NCBI RefSeq assembly: GCF_051903075.1
Contig: NZ_CP182422.1
Coordinates: forward strand, 4,526,001 to 4,590,000
Source of the DNA: Embleya sp051903075
GTDB lineage: Bacteria > Actinomycetota > Actinomycetes > Streptomycetales > Streptomycetaceae
Direction of reading: 5' to 3'
DNA: 64,000 bases
The number at the start of each line of letters is the position of its first letter. Position 1 is the first letter of the stretch. Below are positions 46,173 to 55,230 of this stretch, piece by piece. The notes beneath the pieces are model-generated. The model was given only the letters and a program-made list of their open reading frames with translations, was not told the DNA's origin and searched no databases. Both the position numbers and the translations under genes were made by a program.

Positions 46173-46688
46173 TCAGCCCAGGTGGGTGTCTCCCTGGGCG
46201 ATCAGGAGCTTGCGCAGCAGGCCGTTGAGCAGGTCGCGCTCGCCGTCGTCGAGCACGGCCAAAAAGCGCGCCTCGTTCTCGATGTGGCCGAGCAGGATGT
46301 CGTCCACGAGCCGGATGCCCTCCGGGGTCAGCCTGACCCGGACCGAGCGGCGGTCCTCGGTGCTGACCGAGCGCTCGACCAGGCCCTTGGCGGTGAGCTT
46401 GTCCACCCGGTTGGTGATCGCGCCCGACGTCACCATCGCCGAGCGCAGCAGCGTGCCCGCGCTGACCCCCTCGACGCCGCCGGAGCGGCGCAGTGTGGCC
46501 AGCACGTCGAACTCGGAGAAGTCGAGCCCGTACCGGGCGAAGTAGGTCCGCAACGTCTGGTCGATGTACCGGCGCAGTCGGTTCATGCGGCCGACGGCGG
46601 CCATCACATCCAGCAGGTCGGTGTCGATCTCGGGGCGTTCACGGTGCCATTGGTCCCATACGTCATCAATTGCGTCACGTCCGTTCAT
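46173..46688 (-). CDS. MarR family transcriptional regulator
   Basis: This 171-aa winged-helix repressor is of the MarR type. The core contains LDFSEFDVLATLRRSGG, the recognition region LLRSAMVTSGAITNRVDKLTAKGLVERS and the wing STEDRRSVRVRLTPEG. MarR proteins bind as dimers to palindromes and release on binding small phenolic or drug ligands. It is divergent from an EamA exporter, with two operator-like copies in between, so it probably controls itself and the exporter. TAAATT (46695-46700, minus strand) is 6 bases from the ATG. GGAG lies in that gap. Confidence 0.93.
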   Translation of the reverse strand: MNGRDAIDDVWDQWHRERPEIDTDLLDVMAAVGRMNRLRRYIDQTLRTYFARYGLDFSEFDVLATLRRSGGVEGVSAGTLLRSAMVTSGAITNRVDKLTAKGLVERSVSTEDRRSVRVRLTPEGIRLVDDILLGHIENEARFLAVLDDGERDLLNGLLRKLLIAQGDTHLG

Positions 46689-46698
46689 GGCTCCAATT

Positions 46699-46716
46699 TA
46701 TCTCAACGCTCATCTA
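46699..46716. promoter_or_regulatory. Operator copy 1 of the MarR regulator
   Basis: TATCTCAACGCTCATCTA agrees at 15 of 18 positions with operator copy 2. It overlaps the -10 box and spacer of the marR promoter, a position suited to autorepression. The gap is markedly A+T-rich for this genome. Confidence 0.55.
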
Positions 46717-46717
46717 C

Positions 46718-46746
46718 TTGACGCTCGCAGATCCAAGGTATTTACT
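46718..46746 (+). promoter_or_regulatory. Promoter of the EamA exporter gene
   Basis: TTGACG (46718-46723), a 17-base spacer and TTTACT (46741-46746). Transcription would start near 46753, inside operator copy 2, and leave a 48-base leader. Confidence 0.6.
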
Positions 46747-46764
46747 TATCTCAACGTTCAGATA
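46747..46764. promoter_or_regulatory. Operator copy 2 of the MarR regulator
   Basis: TATCTCAACGTTCAGATA is an 18-bp near-palindrome: TATCT and AGATA arms around AACGTT, with a single mismatched pair. It covers the predicted transcription start of the exporter gene. It lies exactly 48 bases after copy 1. A further inverted half-site, CTAGCGTTGAGG, lies at 46781-46792. Confidence 0.65.
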
Positions 46765-46800
46765 GTCAGTGCTCGCAAAACTAGCGTTGAGGTGAAAGTC

Positions 46801-47757
46801 ATGGCGGTTCAGGGCGGTAGCAAGGGACTCGGTCGCCTGGGGATGCTCCTGGCGACGGCCGTCGCCCCGGCCACGTGGGGGACCACCTACCTCGTGACCA
46901 CGGAGATGCTCCCGGCGGACCGGCCGTTGCTCGCGGCGGGTGTGCGGGCGCTGCCCGCGGGGCTGATCCTGGTCGCCCTGTCGCGCCGACTGCCCACCGG
47001 TGTGTGGTGGTGGCGCTCGTTCGTCCTGGGGATGCTCAACGTCGGGCTGTTCTTCCCGCTGATCTTCGCCGGCGCCTACCGCCTGCCCGGCGGTGTCGCC
47101 GCCACGATCGGCGCGGTGTCGCCGCTGATCGTCGCGGGCCTGTCCTTCCTGATCCTGAAGGTGCGCACGCAGCCCCGGGTGCTGCTCGCCGGCGTCGGCG
47201 GGGTGATCGGGGTCGGCCTGCTGGTGCTCAGCTCGCAGGCGAAGATCGACCCGATCGGGATCGGCCTGATGCTCCTGGCCACCACCCTGATGGCCTCGGG
47301 CGTGGTGATGTCGGCCCGCTGGGGTCGGCCCGAGGGCGTCTCGCTCCTGGCCACCACCGGCTGGCAGCTCACCGTCGGCGGCCTGGTCATCGTCCCGCTG
47401 ATGTTCGCCGTCGAGGGCATGCCGCCGGTGCCCACCGGCCGCAACCTGCTCGGCTTCGGCTACCTCGTGCTGATCGGCACCGCGCTCGCCTACGTCCTGT
47501 GGTTCCGCGGCATCGAGCGGCTCGGCGCCGGGGTGGCCTCCTTCCTCGGCCTGGTCAACCCGGTGATCGCCACGTTCGCCGGCCTGATCGTGCTGGGCCA
47601 GACGCTGACCCCGCTCCAGGTGCTCGGCCTGGTGATCGCCCTGGGCGCGATGGTGCTCGGCCAGCGGGCCCCCCGCCGCGCCCCCGAGGTGCGGGTCGAG
47701 GCGCCGGTCACCATCACGAGGCAGACCCGTCGGTCGGAGGTCGTCGAAGCCTCCTGA
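46801..47757 (+). CDS. EamA/DMT family transporter
   Basis: This 318-aa membrane protein has ten predicted helices in two EamA repeats: residues from about 8 (LLATAVAPATWGTTYLVTTEML, broadly) and the second repeat from about 150 (GIGLMLLATTLMASGVVMSARWG). It includes the typical GTALAYVLWFRGIERLGAGVASFLGLVNPVIATFAG stretch. DMT proteins export metabolites, amino acids or drugs, and the substrate here is unknown. The ATG at 46801 follows GAGGTGA. Divergence from marR suggests induction by a toxic compound. A terminator lies after the gene. Confidence 0.93.
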   Translation: MAVQGGSKGLGRLGMLLATAVAPATWGTTYLVTTEMLPADRPLLAAGVRALPAGLILVALSRRLPTGVWWWRSFVLGMLNVGLFFPLIFAGAYRLPGGVAATIGAVSPLIVAGLSFLILKVRTQPRVLLAGVGGVIGVGLLVLSSQAKIDPIGIGLMLLATTLMASGVVMSARWGRPEGVSLLATTGWQLTVGGLVIVPLMFAVEGMPPVPTGRNLLGFGYLVLIGTALAYVLWFRGIERLGAGVASFLGLVNPVIATFAGLIVLGQTLTPLQVLGLVIALGAMVLGQRAPRRAPEVRVEAPVTITRQTRRSEVVEAS

Positions 47758-47812
47758 GCGGGCGGGAGCACACCGCCACGAGCACCGCGCAGGACCGTTT
47801 CGCGAGCCGATC

Positions 47813-47841
47813 GGGCCGCATCCCCGCCGGGGATGCGGCCC
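47813..47841 (+). terminator. Terminator of the EamA gene
   Basis: GGGCCGCATCCCC/GGGGATGCGGCCC is a perfect 13-bp stem with a 3-base loop, 55 bases after the transporter and about 100 before acpS. Confidence 0.8.
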
Positions 47842-47943
47842 GGCCGCGTTGTCGGCGCGTGTGGTGGGCGCGTCGCCGGTGGGTGGGTCGGCGCGGGTGG
47901 CCGGTGTGTTCTTCGGCGCCGTGCCCGGCAATAGGCTCGGGCC

Positions 47944-48312
47944 GTGATCATCGGTGTGGGTATCGACGTGGCGGACATCGCACGCTTCGGGCAGTCGCTG
48001 GAGCGCACACCCGGACTGGCCGATCGGCTGTTCACCGACGCGGAGCGGAACGTGCGCCCCGGACAGCCCCGCGGGGTCGCCTCGCTGGCCGCGCGCTTCG
48101 CCGCCAAGGAGGCGCTGGCCAAGGCGCTCGGCGCGCCCGGCGGACTGCACTGGCTGGACGCCGAGGTGACCACCGAGGACTCCGGCCGTCCGCTGCTGGC
48201 CGTCACCGGCACGGTGGCCGCGCGCGCCGCCGTGCTGGGTGTGACGCACTGGCATGTGTCGCTCAGCCACGACGCGGGCATCGCTTCCGCTGTCGTCATC
48301 GCCGAGGGCTAG
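47944..48312 (+). CDS. acpS: Holo-[acyl-carrier-protein] synthase
   Basis: AcpS transfers 4'-phosphopantetheine from CoA to apo-ACP, activating fatty acid synthesis. The 122-aa protein has magnesium ligands Asp8 (VGIDVADI) and Glu56 (RFAAKEALAKALG), and the LSHDAGIASAVVI end typical of the family. TAGGCT (47932-47937) ends 6 bases before the GTG start, which predicts a leaderless message. The Nnr repair gene starts 10 bases after its stop. Confidence 0.96.
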   Translation: MIIGVGIDVADIARFGQSLERTPGLADRLFTDAERNVRPGQPRGVASLAARFAAKEALAKALGAPGGLHWLDAEVTTEDSGRPLLAVTGTVAARAAVLGVTHWHVSLSHDAGIASAVVIAEG

Positions 48313-48322
48313 GGGGCCGCCC

Positions 48323-49789
48323 ATGCGCGCCGCACACACGGTCGAGCAGGTACGCGCCGCGGAGGGCGCGCTGCTCGCGACGCTGCCCGAGGGCACCCTG
48401 ATGCGCCGCGCCGCGGCCGGGCTGGCCGGCACCTGCGTGCGCCTGCTCGACCGGGTCTACGGGGCCCGCGTGGTGCTGCTGGTGGGCAGTGGCGACAACG
48501 GCGGCGACGCGCTGTACGCGGGAGGCATGCTGGCCCGGCGCGGCGCGCGCGTGGACGCCCTGCTGCTCGCCCCGGACCGGGCCCATCCGGCCGGCCTCGC
48601 CTGGGCCCGGGCGGCCGGCGTCCGGGCGCGGGACGCGGTCGACCCGGACGGCCCCGGCCTCGCCGACCTGCTCGGGCGGGCCGACCTGGTCCTGGACGGG
48701 ATCGTCGGGATCGGCGGCCGGGGCGCACTGCGCCCGACCCCCGCCGCGCTGCTCGCCCGGGTGTCGGGCGCGACCGTGGTCGCGGTCGACGTGCCCAGCG
48801 GCGTGGACGCGGACACCGGCGAGGTCGCGGGCGCGGCGGTGCGCGCCGATGTGACGGTCACCTTCGGCACCCACAAACCGGGCCTGCTGATCGACCCCGG
48901 CGCGGCCCACGCGGGAGTGGTGCACCTCGTCGACATCGGCCTCGGCCCGCACCTGCCGGAGCCGGACCCGACCGTGCTGCAACACGACGACGTGGCCCGG
49001 TTGTTGCCCTCTCCCTCGGGCGAGAGCGACAAGTATTCGCGCGGTGTGCTCGGCGTGGCCGCAGGCTCCCCCCGCTACCCGGGCGCGGCGGTCCTGGTGG
49101 TCGGCGCGGCGGTGCGCGGCGGAGTCGGCGCGGTCCGCTGCACGGGGCCGGCCGCCGTGCTCGGCCCGGTGCTCGCGGCCCATCCGGAGGCGCTGGCGAC
49201 CCAGGCGCCCCCGGCCGAGGCGGGCCGGGTGCAGGCGTGGGTGGTGGGCCCCGGCCTGGACACCGACCCGGACGCCGAGGCGCGCTTCGCGAGCGTGCTG
49301 GACGCGGAAGTGCCCGTACTGGTGGACGCGGACGGCCTGACCCTGCTCGCCCGCTCCGCCCCCGGCACCCGCCCCGCCCCGACGCTGTTGACCCCGCACG
49401 CGGGCGAGGCGGTGCGCCTGTTCGCCGCCGCGGGCGTCGAGGTCACCCGCGAGCGGATCGAGGCGGGGCGGCTGGAGCACGCGCGCCGGCTCGCCGCGCT
49501 GTACCGCTGCGTGGTCCTGCTCAAGGGCTCCACCACGGTGATCGCCGCGCCCGACGGCCGGACCCGGGTCAATCCCACCGGTACCCCGCGCCTGGCCACC
49601 GCGGGCAGCGGCGACGTGCTCTCCGGCCTGGCCGGCGCGCTGCTCGCGGCCGGTCTGGACGCGCTGGACGCCGCTTCCGCGGCCGCCTGGCTGCACGGGC
49701 TGGCCGCCCGGACGCTATCCGGCCCGGTGACCGCGCCGGACCTGATCCGGGCGCTGCCGGGGGTGTGGGCGGACGTCACCGGCACGTGA
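48323..49789 (+). CDS. nnr: Bifunctional NAD(P)H-hydrate repair enzyme
   Basis: This enzyme epimerises and dehydrates damaged NAD(P)HX back to NAD(P)H. The 488-aa protein has an N-terminal epimerase domain with VGSGDNGGDALYAGGMLARRG near residues 55-75 and DVPSGVDADTG. The C-terminal dehydratase domain contains DADGLTLLA, TPHAGEAVRL, LKGSTTVIAAPDG and the catalytic/nucleotide loop ATAGSGDVLSGLAGALLA. ATG 48323 is 10 bases after acpS, so the genes are probably co-transcribed. The acpS-nnr-alr order is common in streptomycetes. Confidence 0.95.
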   Translation: MRAAHTVEQVRAAEGALLATLPEGTLMRRAAAGLAGTCVRLLDRVYGARVVLLVGSGDNGGDALYAGGMLARRGARVDALLLAPDRAHPAGLAWARAAGVRARDAVDPDGPGLADLLGRADLVLDGIVGIGGRGALRPTPAALLARVSGATVVAVDVPSGVDADTGEVAGAAVRADVTVTFGTHKPGLLIDPGAAHAGVVHLVDIGLGPHLPEPDPTVLQHDDVARLLPSPSGESDKYSRGVLGVAAGSPRYPGAAVLVVGAAVRGGVGAVRCTGPAAVLGPVLAAHPEALATQAPPAEAGRVQAWVVGPGLDTDPDAEARFASVLDAEVPVLVDADGLTLLARSAPGTRPAPTLLTPHAGEAVRLFAAAGVEVTRERIEAGRLEHARRLAALYRCVVLLKGSTTVIAAPDGRTRVNPTGTPRLATAGSGDVLSGLAGALLAAGLDALDAASAAAWLHGLAARTLSGPVTAPDLIRALPGVWADVTGT

Positions 49790-49922
49790 GGAGGACGCCG
49801 CCCGGGCCCGGGCCTGCCACACTGGGAGTCTTGAGTTCGGGGATCTTCCGGGCCCGGCGGCCGGCCGGGACCGCGCCCCGGACTCGCGTTCGATGATCGT
49901 CGTCGGAAGGACCACCTGCCCC

Positions 49923-51053
49923 ATGCGTGCCGAAGCGCGGATCGATCTGGATGCGATTCGGGACAACATCGCGGCCATTCGAGCCCGAGTGGGGTCGGCG
50001 GCGGTGATGAGCGTGGTCAAGTCGAACGCCTACGGACACGGCATGATCCCCTCCGCGCGGGCCGCCCGCGCGGGCGGCGCCACCTGGCTGGGCACCGCCG
50101 TGGTCGAGGAGGCGCTGGCGCTGCGCGCGGCGGGCGACACCGGCCGGGTGCTCGCCTGGTTGTGGGCCCCCGGGGACGCCTTCGAGGACGCGGTGCGCGC
50201 CGACGTGGACATCTCGGTGAGCGGGTCGTGGGCGCTGCGCGAGGTGGTGGCGGCCGCCCGGGCGGCCGAGCGACCGGCGCGCGTGCACCTGAAGGCGGAC
50301 ACCGGCCTGGGGCGCAACGGCTGCACACCCGCCGACTGGCCGGCCCTGGTCGACGCCGCGCTCAAGGCCCAGGCCGACGGCACGGTCGAGGTGGTCGGCC
50401 TGTGGTCGCACTTCGCCTGCGCCGACGAACCCGGGCATCCGTCCGTACCGGCCCAGCTGGGCGAGTTCGTGGCGATGCTCGCCCACGCCGAGGGCCGCGG
50501 GGTCACCCCCGAGGTGCGGCACATGGCCAACTCGCCGGCCACACTGCTTTTGCCCGACAGCCACTTCGACCTGGTCCGGGTCGGCCTGGCCGGCTACGGC
50601 CTCTCGCCCGTGCCCGAAGTCGGCGGCCCGGCCGACTTCGGCCTGCGCCCCGCGATGACGCTGGCGGCGAACCTGGCCGGGGTCAAGCGGGTGCCGGCCG
50701 GCCACGGCGTCTCGTACGGGCACGCCTGGATCGCGCCGACGGACACCAACCTCGCGCTGATCCCCACCGGTTACGCCGACGGCATCCCCCGCCACGCGAG
50801 CAACGTCGGCCCGGTCCTGGTGGCGGGACGGCGGCGCACGATCGCGGGCCGCGTCGCGATGGACCAGTTCGTGGTCGACCTCGGCGACGACGAGGCGAGC
50901 GCGGGCGACGAGGCGATCCTGTTCGGCCCCGGCGACCGGGGCGAGCCCACCGCCGAGGACTGGGCGGCGGCGATCGGCACCATCTCCTACGAGATCGTCA
51001 CCCGCATCGGCGCCCGCGTGCCCAGGGTCCACACCGGGACGGGCGCGTCGTGA
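49923..51053 (+). CDS. alr: Alanine racemase
   Basis: Alr interconverts L- and D-alanine and supplies D-Ala for peptidoglycan. It is the target of cycloserine. The 376-aa protein has the PLP lysine at residue 33 (VVKSNAYGHG) and the catalytic tyrosine at 265 (GVSYGHAW), with the ADTGLGRNG loop. ATG 49923 matches family length and follows GGAAGGACC. ATG 49893 is an alternative. The stop overlaps the next gene through GTGA. Confidence 0.96.
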   Translation: MRAEARIDLDAIRDNIAAIRARVGSAAVMSVVKSNAYGHGMIPSARAARAGGATWLGTAVVEEALALRAAGDTGRVLAWLWAPGDAFEDAVRADVDISVSGSWALREVVAAARAAERPARVHLKADTGLGRNGCTPADWPALVDAALKAQADGTVEVVGLWSHFACADEPGHPSVPAQLGEFVAMLAHAEGRGVTPEVRHMANSPATLLLPDSHFDLVRVGLAGYGLSPVPEVGGPADFGLRPAMTLAANLAGVKRVPAGHGVSYGHAWIAPTDTNLALIPTGYADGIPRHASNVGPVLVAGRRRTIAGRVAMDQFVVDLGDDEASAGDEAILFGPGDRGEPTAEDWAAAIGTISYEIVTRIGARVPRVHTGTGAS

Positions 51054-52243
51054 CCACTCCCGTGCCCGCCTCCTCCGGCGCCGGCCGCGCGCTCGGCCGC
51101 CGGGCCGGCATCGTCGGCGCCGCGGTCGGCGTGCTCGCGGCCGGCGCCGCCGCGGGCGTGGCGATCGAGCGCATGACGGTCGGCCGCGCCTTCCGCCGCC
51201 GTACCGAGGCCCAACTGGACGCGCTCGCCGAGTTCGGCACGCTGCGCGGCGAGCCGCAGCTGATCACCGCCGAGGACGGCGTCGAGTTGTACGCCGAGGT
51301 GGACGGTAACCGGGACGCCCCGGTGACCGTGGTGTTGTGCCACGGCTACTGCCTCGACATGGACTGCTGGCACTACCAGCGGGCCGCGTTGCGCGAGGAA
51401 TACCGGCTGGTGCTCTACGACCAGCGCAGCCACGGCCGCTCCGGTCGCGGCGCGCCGGAGACCTCGACGATCGACCACCTCGGCGCGGACCTGTACACCG
51501 TGCTCGGCGAACTCGCGCCCGAGGGACCGCTGGTGCTGCTCGGCCACTCGATGGGCGGGATGACCATCATGGCGCTCGCCGACCAGCACCCCGAGCTGTT
51601 CGGGGAACGGGTGATCGGCGTCGCGCTGATGAACACGTCGGCGGGCCGCTGGGCGACGGTGACGCTGGGCATCCCGGCGGCCGGGGCCCGGTTGGTGCAC
51701 CGGATAGCGCCGGGGCTGCTGCGTACCCTCGGCCGGCGCGCCGCGCTGGTGGAGGCGGGTCGGCGCGCGGCCCGCGACCTGGTGTACCTGTTCACCGAGC
51801 GATACGCCTTCGACTCGGAGGTGGACCCCACCCTGGTGCGGTTCACCGACCGGATGATCTCGGGCACGCCGATCGACGTGATCGCCGAGTTCTTCCCCGC
51901 CTTCGAGACGCACGACAAGCTGGCCGCGCTGCCGGCGCTGGAGACGGTGGAGACGCTGGTGGTGGCCGGGGAGGGCGACCTGATCGCGCCCGCCTCGCAC
52001 AGCGAGGCGATCAAGGAGGCGCTGCCCGGCGCCGAGTTGCTGATCGTGCCGGACTCCGGACACCTGACCCCGCTGGAGCATCCGGAGGTGGTGAACGCGG
52101 CGCTGCGCGGGCTGCTCGCGCGCGCCGTGGGCGCGCCCGGTCGGCGCGGCGGGAAATCCGGCGGGAAATCCGGCGGGCACGGGCGCGGCGAATCCTCCGC
52201 ACAGGTCGGATTCGACGCGGGTCGGGATCCTGACGGACAGTGA
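51050..52243 (+). CDS. Alpha/beta hydrolase with N-terminal membrane helix
   Basis: This 397-aa protein has an N-terminal hydrophobic segment (IVGAAVGVLAAGAAAGVAI), probably a membrane anchor, then an alpha/beta hydrolase fold. LCHGYCLDMDCWHYQ forms the oxyanion region, the nucleophile is Ser167 in GHSMGG, and the acid and His lie in AGEGDLIAPASHS and DSGHLTPLEHP. The C-terminus ends with Gly/Lys/Ser repeats (GKSGGKSGGHGRG). The natural substrate is unknown. The GTG start overlaps the alr stop, so translation is coupled. tsaE follows. Confidence 0.9.
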   Translation: MTTPVPASSGAGRALGRRAGIVGAAVGVLAAGAAAGVAIERMTVGRAFRRRTEAQLDALAEFGTLRGEPQLITAEDGVELYAEVDGNRDAPVTVVLCHGYCLDMDCWHYQRAALREEYRLVLYDQRSHGRSGRGAPETSTIDHLGADLYTVLGELAPEGPLVLLGHSMGGMTIMALADQHPELFGERVIGVALMNTSAGRWATVTLGIPAAGARLVHRIAPGLLRTLGRRAALVEAGRRAARDLVYLFTERYAFDSEVDPTLVRFTDRMISGTPIDVIAEFFPAFETHDKLAALPALETVETLVVAGEGDLIAPASHSEAIKEALPGAELLIVPDSGHLTPLEHPEVVNAALRGLLARAVGAPGRRGGKSGGKSGGHGRGESSAQVGFDAGRDPDGQ

Positions 52244-52340
52244 TCCCGTGCAGGGGTCCCGAGACCGCGGGCGGATTCGGGACGACGGTGGGGTCCGAGG
52301 CGGTTCGGGCCGACGGGACCGGCGTGGTGGGAGTGCTGAA

Positions 52341-52871
52341 GTGGTGCGAAGTATGACCGTGACGGTCGCCGGCGGTGCGGACACGCGCGCGCTGGGCGCC
52401 CGGTTGGCGAAGGTGTTGCGGGCGGGCGACCTGCTCGTGTTGTCCGGCGGTCTGGGCGCGGGCAAGACGACGCTGACCCAGGGCATCGGGGTGGGCCTGG
52501 GCGTGCGCGGCGCGGTGACCTCGCCGACGTTCGTGATCGCCCGCGTACATCCGTCCGAGGTCGGCGGCCCGGCCCTGGTGCACGTCGACGCCTATCGACT
52601 CGGCGGCTCCGCCGACGTCACCGCGGAGATCGACGGCCTCGACCTCGACGCCTCGCTCGACGAGTCGGTGACCGTCGTGGAGTGGGGCGAGGGCATGGTC
52701 GAGGACCTGACCGAGGACCGCCTGGAGGTGGCCATCGACCGCGACCACGCCGAGGCGGACCCGCTCGCCGCGAGTGCGGGCGACTTCGCCGGGGACGAGG
52801 TGCGCACGATCCGGGTGACCGGGATCGGGGCCCGCTGGGCCGGCGCCGACCTGGACGGGTTGGCGGGCTGA
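52341..52871 (+). CDS. tsaE: tRNA t6A37 threonylcarbamoyltransferase complex ATPase TsaE
   Basis: TsaE is the ATPase that works with TsaB and TsaD to make t6A at position 37 of ANN-decoding tRNAs. It has the Walker A LSGGLGAGKTTLTQG, the SPTFVI motif and HVDAYRLGG, with VEWGEGM near the end of the fold. Starts GTG 52248, GTG 52341, GTG 52344 and ATG 52353 are in frame. I prefer GTG 52341 because GGGAG at 52329-52333 is 7 bases upstream (176 aa). tsaB and tsaD lie 3-5 kb downstream beyond two minus-strand genes. Confidence 0.92.
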   Translation: MVRSMTVTVAGGADTRALGARLAKVLRAGDLLVLSGGLGAGKTTLTQGIGVGLGVRGAVTSPTFVIARVHPSEVGGPALVHVDAYRLGGSADVTAEIDGLDLDASLDESVTVVEWGEGMVEDLTEDRLEVAIDRDHAEADPLAASAGDFAGDEVRTIRVTGIGARWAGADLDGLAG

Positions 52872-52880
52872 CGCCCCGGG

Positions 52881-52916
52881 CCGGTCCGGCGGCCCCGTCG
52901 GGATCCGCCGGACCGG
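52881..52916. terminator. Bidirectional terminator between tsaE and the PBP gene
   Basis: CCGGTCCGGCGG/CCGCCGGACCGG (52881-52892/52905-52916) is a perfect 12-bp stem lying between two convergent stop codons. Confidence 0.75.
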
Positions 52917-52923
52917 GCCTCGG

Positions 52924-55230
52924 TCAGGTGCCCGTTGCCGGGGCCTGGGAGGCGGGCGTTTCGGGCGGGCCCGGGGACCGGCTCGGCGGGCGGGTGCTCG
53001 CTCCGCCGCCGGTGGACGTACCCGGCGAGGAGGTGCCCGTCGGCGCCGTCGTGGTCGGCGGGGTGGTGTTCGGCGGCGCGCTGCTCGCGGGCGCCGTCGT
53101 CGGGGGCGCCGTGCCGGGCGGCGGCGTACCGGTGCCCGGCGGCACCAGACCGGTGTCGGGACCGCCGAGACCACCCTCGGTGTCCTCCGGGAAGTCCGCG
53201 ACGCCGGCGCCGGCGAGCGCGGCGCGCATGTAGGTCGTCCACATGCGGGTCGGCAGGTTGCCGCCGTCCACCCGGTCCAGCCCGGCGACGCCGGACAGGG
53301 ACAGGAACGCGTGCGTGTCGGCGTCCTCGCGGAACATGCCCATCGAGGTGGCCAGGTCCGGGGTGTACCCGACGAACCAGGCCGAACGGTTGTCGTCGGT
53401 GGTGCCGGTCTTGCCCGCCGCCGGGCGGTTCAGCGCCTGCGCGCGAAATCCGGTGCCGCCGTCCACGACACCGCGCAATACCCGGGTGACCGCGTCCGCC
53501 TGCCGGCTGTCGTAGGCGTCCTTGGCGTCGTGGTCCGGCAGGTCGATCGTGTCGCCGCCGCGGCTGAGCTTGTCCACCGGGTACGCGTCGCGCTGCTTGC
53601 CCTCGGCGGCGAAGGTGGCGTAGGCCGCGGCCATGTCCAGGGCGCTGGGCGTGGAGGTGCCCAGCGAGACGGACGGTACGGGGCGCAGCCCCGGCGTGGT
53701 CGCGGGCAGTCCCGCGTCCACCGCGGCCCGCACCACCCGATCGGTGCCCACGTCCATGCCGAGTTGGGTGTAGGCGGTGTTGACCGACCGGTCCATCGCT
53801 CGGGCCAGGGTGATCTGCCCGTAGCTCACCCCGTCCTCGTTGCCGGGCTGCCACGGCACCCCGTCCTGGATCACCGGCTTGCCGTTCGGGTAGTGGATCA
53901 CCACGTTGTCGTTGCCGTTGTAGACCGTGGTCGGGGTGATCCGGACCCGTTTGCCGTCCGGGTCCTGGGCGCCGTCGCGCAACCCGGCGGCGAGTACGAA
54001 CGGCTTGAACGTGGAGCCGACCTGCACGTCGCGGCGGGTGGCGTCGTTGACGAACTGTTTGACGTAGTTCGGCCCGCCGTAGACCGCGACGATGCGCCCG
54101 GTGCCGGGCTCCACGGACGCGGCGGCCACCCGCACCCCGACGTCGACGGAGCGGTCCGTGGGGTCGAGCGACTGGGCGAGTTGGTCCTGCACGGTCTTGT
54201 ACAGCGTCTCGGTCTTGCGCTTGTCGAACGTGGTGGTGATCGCGTAGCCGCCCGCGTCGAGCCGGTCCTCGTCGACCACCTTGTGGTCGAGCAGGTAGCG
54301 CTTGGCCATCTCGACCAGATAGCCGTTGACCCCGGCCAGGTTGGCCGCCGGGCGCGGATCGACCGGCTCCGGGAACACCATGCCGGCGCGCCGCTCGGGG
54401 GTCAGCCACTTCTCCTTGACCATGCCGTCGAGCACGTAGTTCCACCGGGCGAGGATCCGCCGCCGGCCCGCCTCGCCCGCGTTGCGCACGTCGTTGGCGC
54501 TCGGCGCGTTGAGCAACACCGCGAGGTAGGCGCCCTGTTCGACGGTGAGCTGCCCGACGTCGATGCCGTAGTACGCCTGTGCGGCGGCCTCGACGCCGTA
54601 GGCGCCGCGCCCGAAGTACACGCTGTTGAGGTAGCCGGTGAGGATGTCGTCCTTGGGTACGGTGCGGTCGAGCTTGACCGCGATGATCGCTTCCTTGAAC
54701 TTGCGGCCCAGCGTCTGTTCCTGGGTGAGGTAGACGTTCTTGACGTACTGCTGGGTGATCGTCGAGCCGCCCTGGAGGCCGCCTCCGCCGCCCGCGAGAT
54801 TGCTCAGCAGGGCGCGGACGGTGCCGGTGATCGAGACGCCGGAGTTCGAGTAGAAGGAGCGGTCCTCGGCGGCGAGCACCGCGTGTTGCACGTCGATCGG
54901 GATCGCGGCCAGCGGCACCGCCTGCCGGTTGGTGGCGCCGGTGCGGGTGATCTCGGTGCCGTCGCTCCAGTTCCAGACGTTGCTCTCCTGCCGGGCCTGC
55001 GCGTTGACCGTCTCGGGAACCGGGGTGATCGCGTAGACCAGGCCCACGGCGGCGAACAGGCCGGACAGGGCCAGGAGCAGCAGGGTGAGCAGGTGCTTGA
55101 ACGAGGGCAGCCAACGGCGCGGACCCCGGCGATTGCTCCGGGGATAGTCGAACAGCCTGCGCCGGGGAGTCGGCCCCTGGACGTCGCCGGGACCGCTCGG
55201 ACCGGAGGAGTCGTGCGCCACGCCGCCCAC
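52924..55230 (-). CDS. Class A (bifunctional) penicillin-binding protein
   Basis: This enzyme polymerises and cross-links peptidoglycan at the membrane. A basic cytoplasmic segment and one helix (LLTLLLLALSGLFAAVGLVYAI) precede the GT51 glycosyltransferase (AAEDRSFYSNSG, GGSTITQQYVKN). The transpeptidase has SxxK as STFK (near residue 405), SVN and KTGT (near 606). The last 90 residues are a Pro/Thr/Ser-rich tail. The start is unclear. TTG 55335 lacks a ribosome-binding site, while GTG 55230 follows GAGGAA and GTG 55221 follows AGGTGG. I used 55230 (768 aa). Confidence 0.93.
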   Translation of the reverse strand: MGGVAHDSSGPSGPGDVQGPTPRRRLFDYPRSNRRGPRRWLPSFKHLLTLLLLALSGLFAAVGLVYAITPVPETVNAQARQESNVWNWSDGTEITRTGATNRQAVPLAAIPIDVQHAVLAAEDRSFYSNSGVSITGTVRALLSNLAGGGGGLQGGSTITQQYVKNVYLTQEQTLGRKFKEAIIAVKLDRTVPKDDILTGYLNSVYFGRGAYGVEAAAQAYYGIDVGQLTVEQGAYLAVLLNAPSANDVRNAGEAGRRRILARWNYVLDGMVKEKWLTPERRAGMVFPEPVDPRPAANLAGVNGYLVEMAKRYLLDHKVVDEDRLDAGGYAITTTFDKRKTETLYKTVQDQLAQSLDPTDRSVDVGVRVAAASVEPGTGRIVAVYGGPNYVKQFVNDATRRDVQVGSTFKPFVLAAGLRDGAQDPDGKRVRITPTTVYNGNDNVVIHYPNGKPVIQDGVPWQPGNEDGVSYGQITLARAMDRSVNTAYTQLGMDVGTDRVVRAAVDAGLPATTPGLRPVPSVSLGTSTPSALDMAAAYATFAAEGKQRDAYPVDKLSRGGDTIDLPDHDAKDAYDSRQADAVTRVLRGVVDGGTGFRAQALNRPAAGKTGTTDDNRSAWFVGYTPDLATSMGMFREDADTHAFLSLSGVAGLDRVDGGNLPTRMWTTYMRAALAGAGVADFPEDTEGGLGGPDTGLVPPGTGTPPPGTAPPTTAPASSAPPNTTPPTTTAPTGTSSPGTSTGGGASTRPPSRSPGPPETPASQAPATGT

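Noticed and set aside
45811..46228. Short plus-strand and minus-strand frames in the glmS-marR gap
   Set aside because: They translate the repeat region into periodic peptides (such as SRREAPDKQPLA units) in several frames at once, with no ribosome-binding site.
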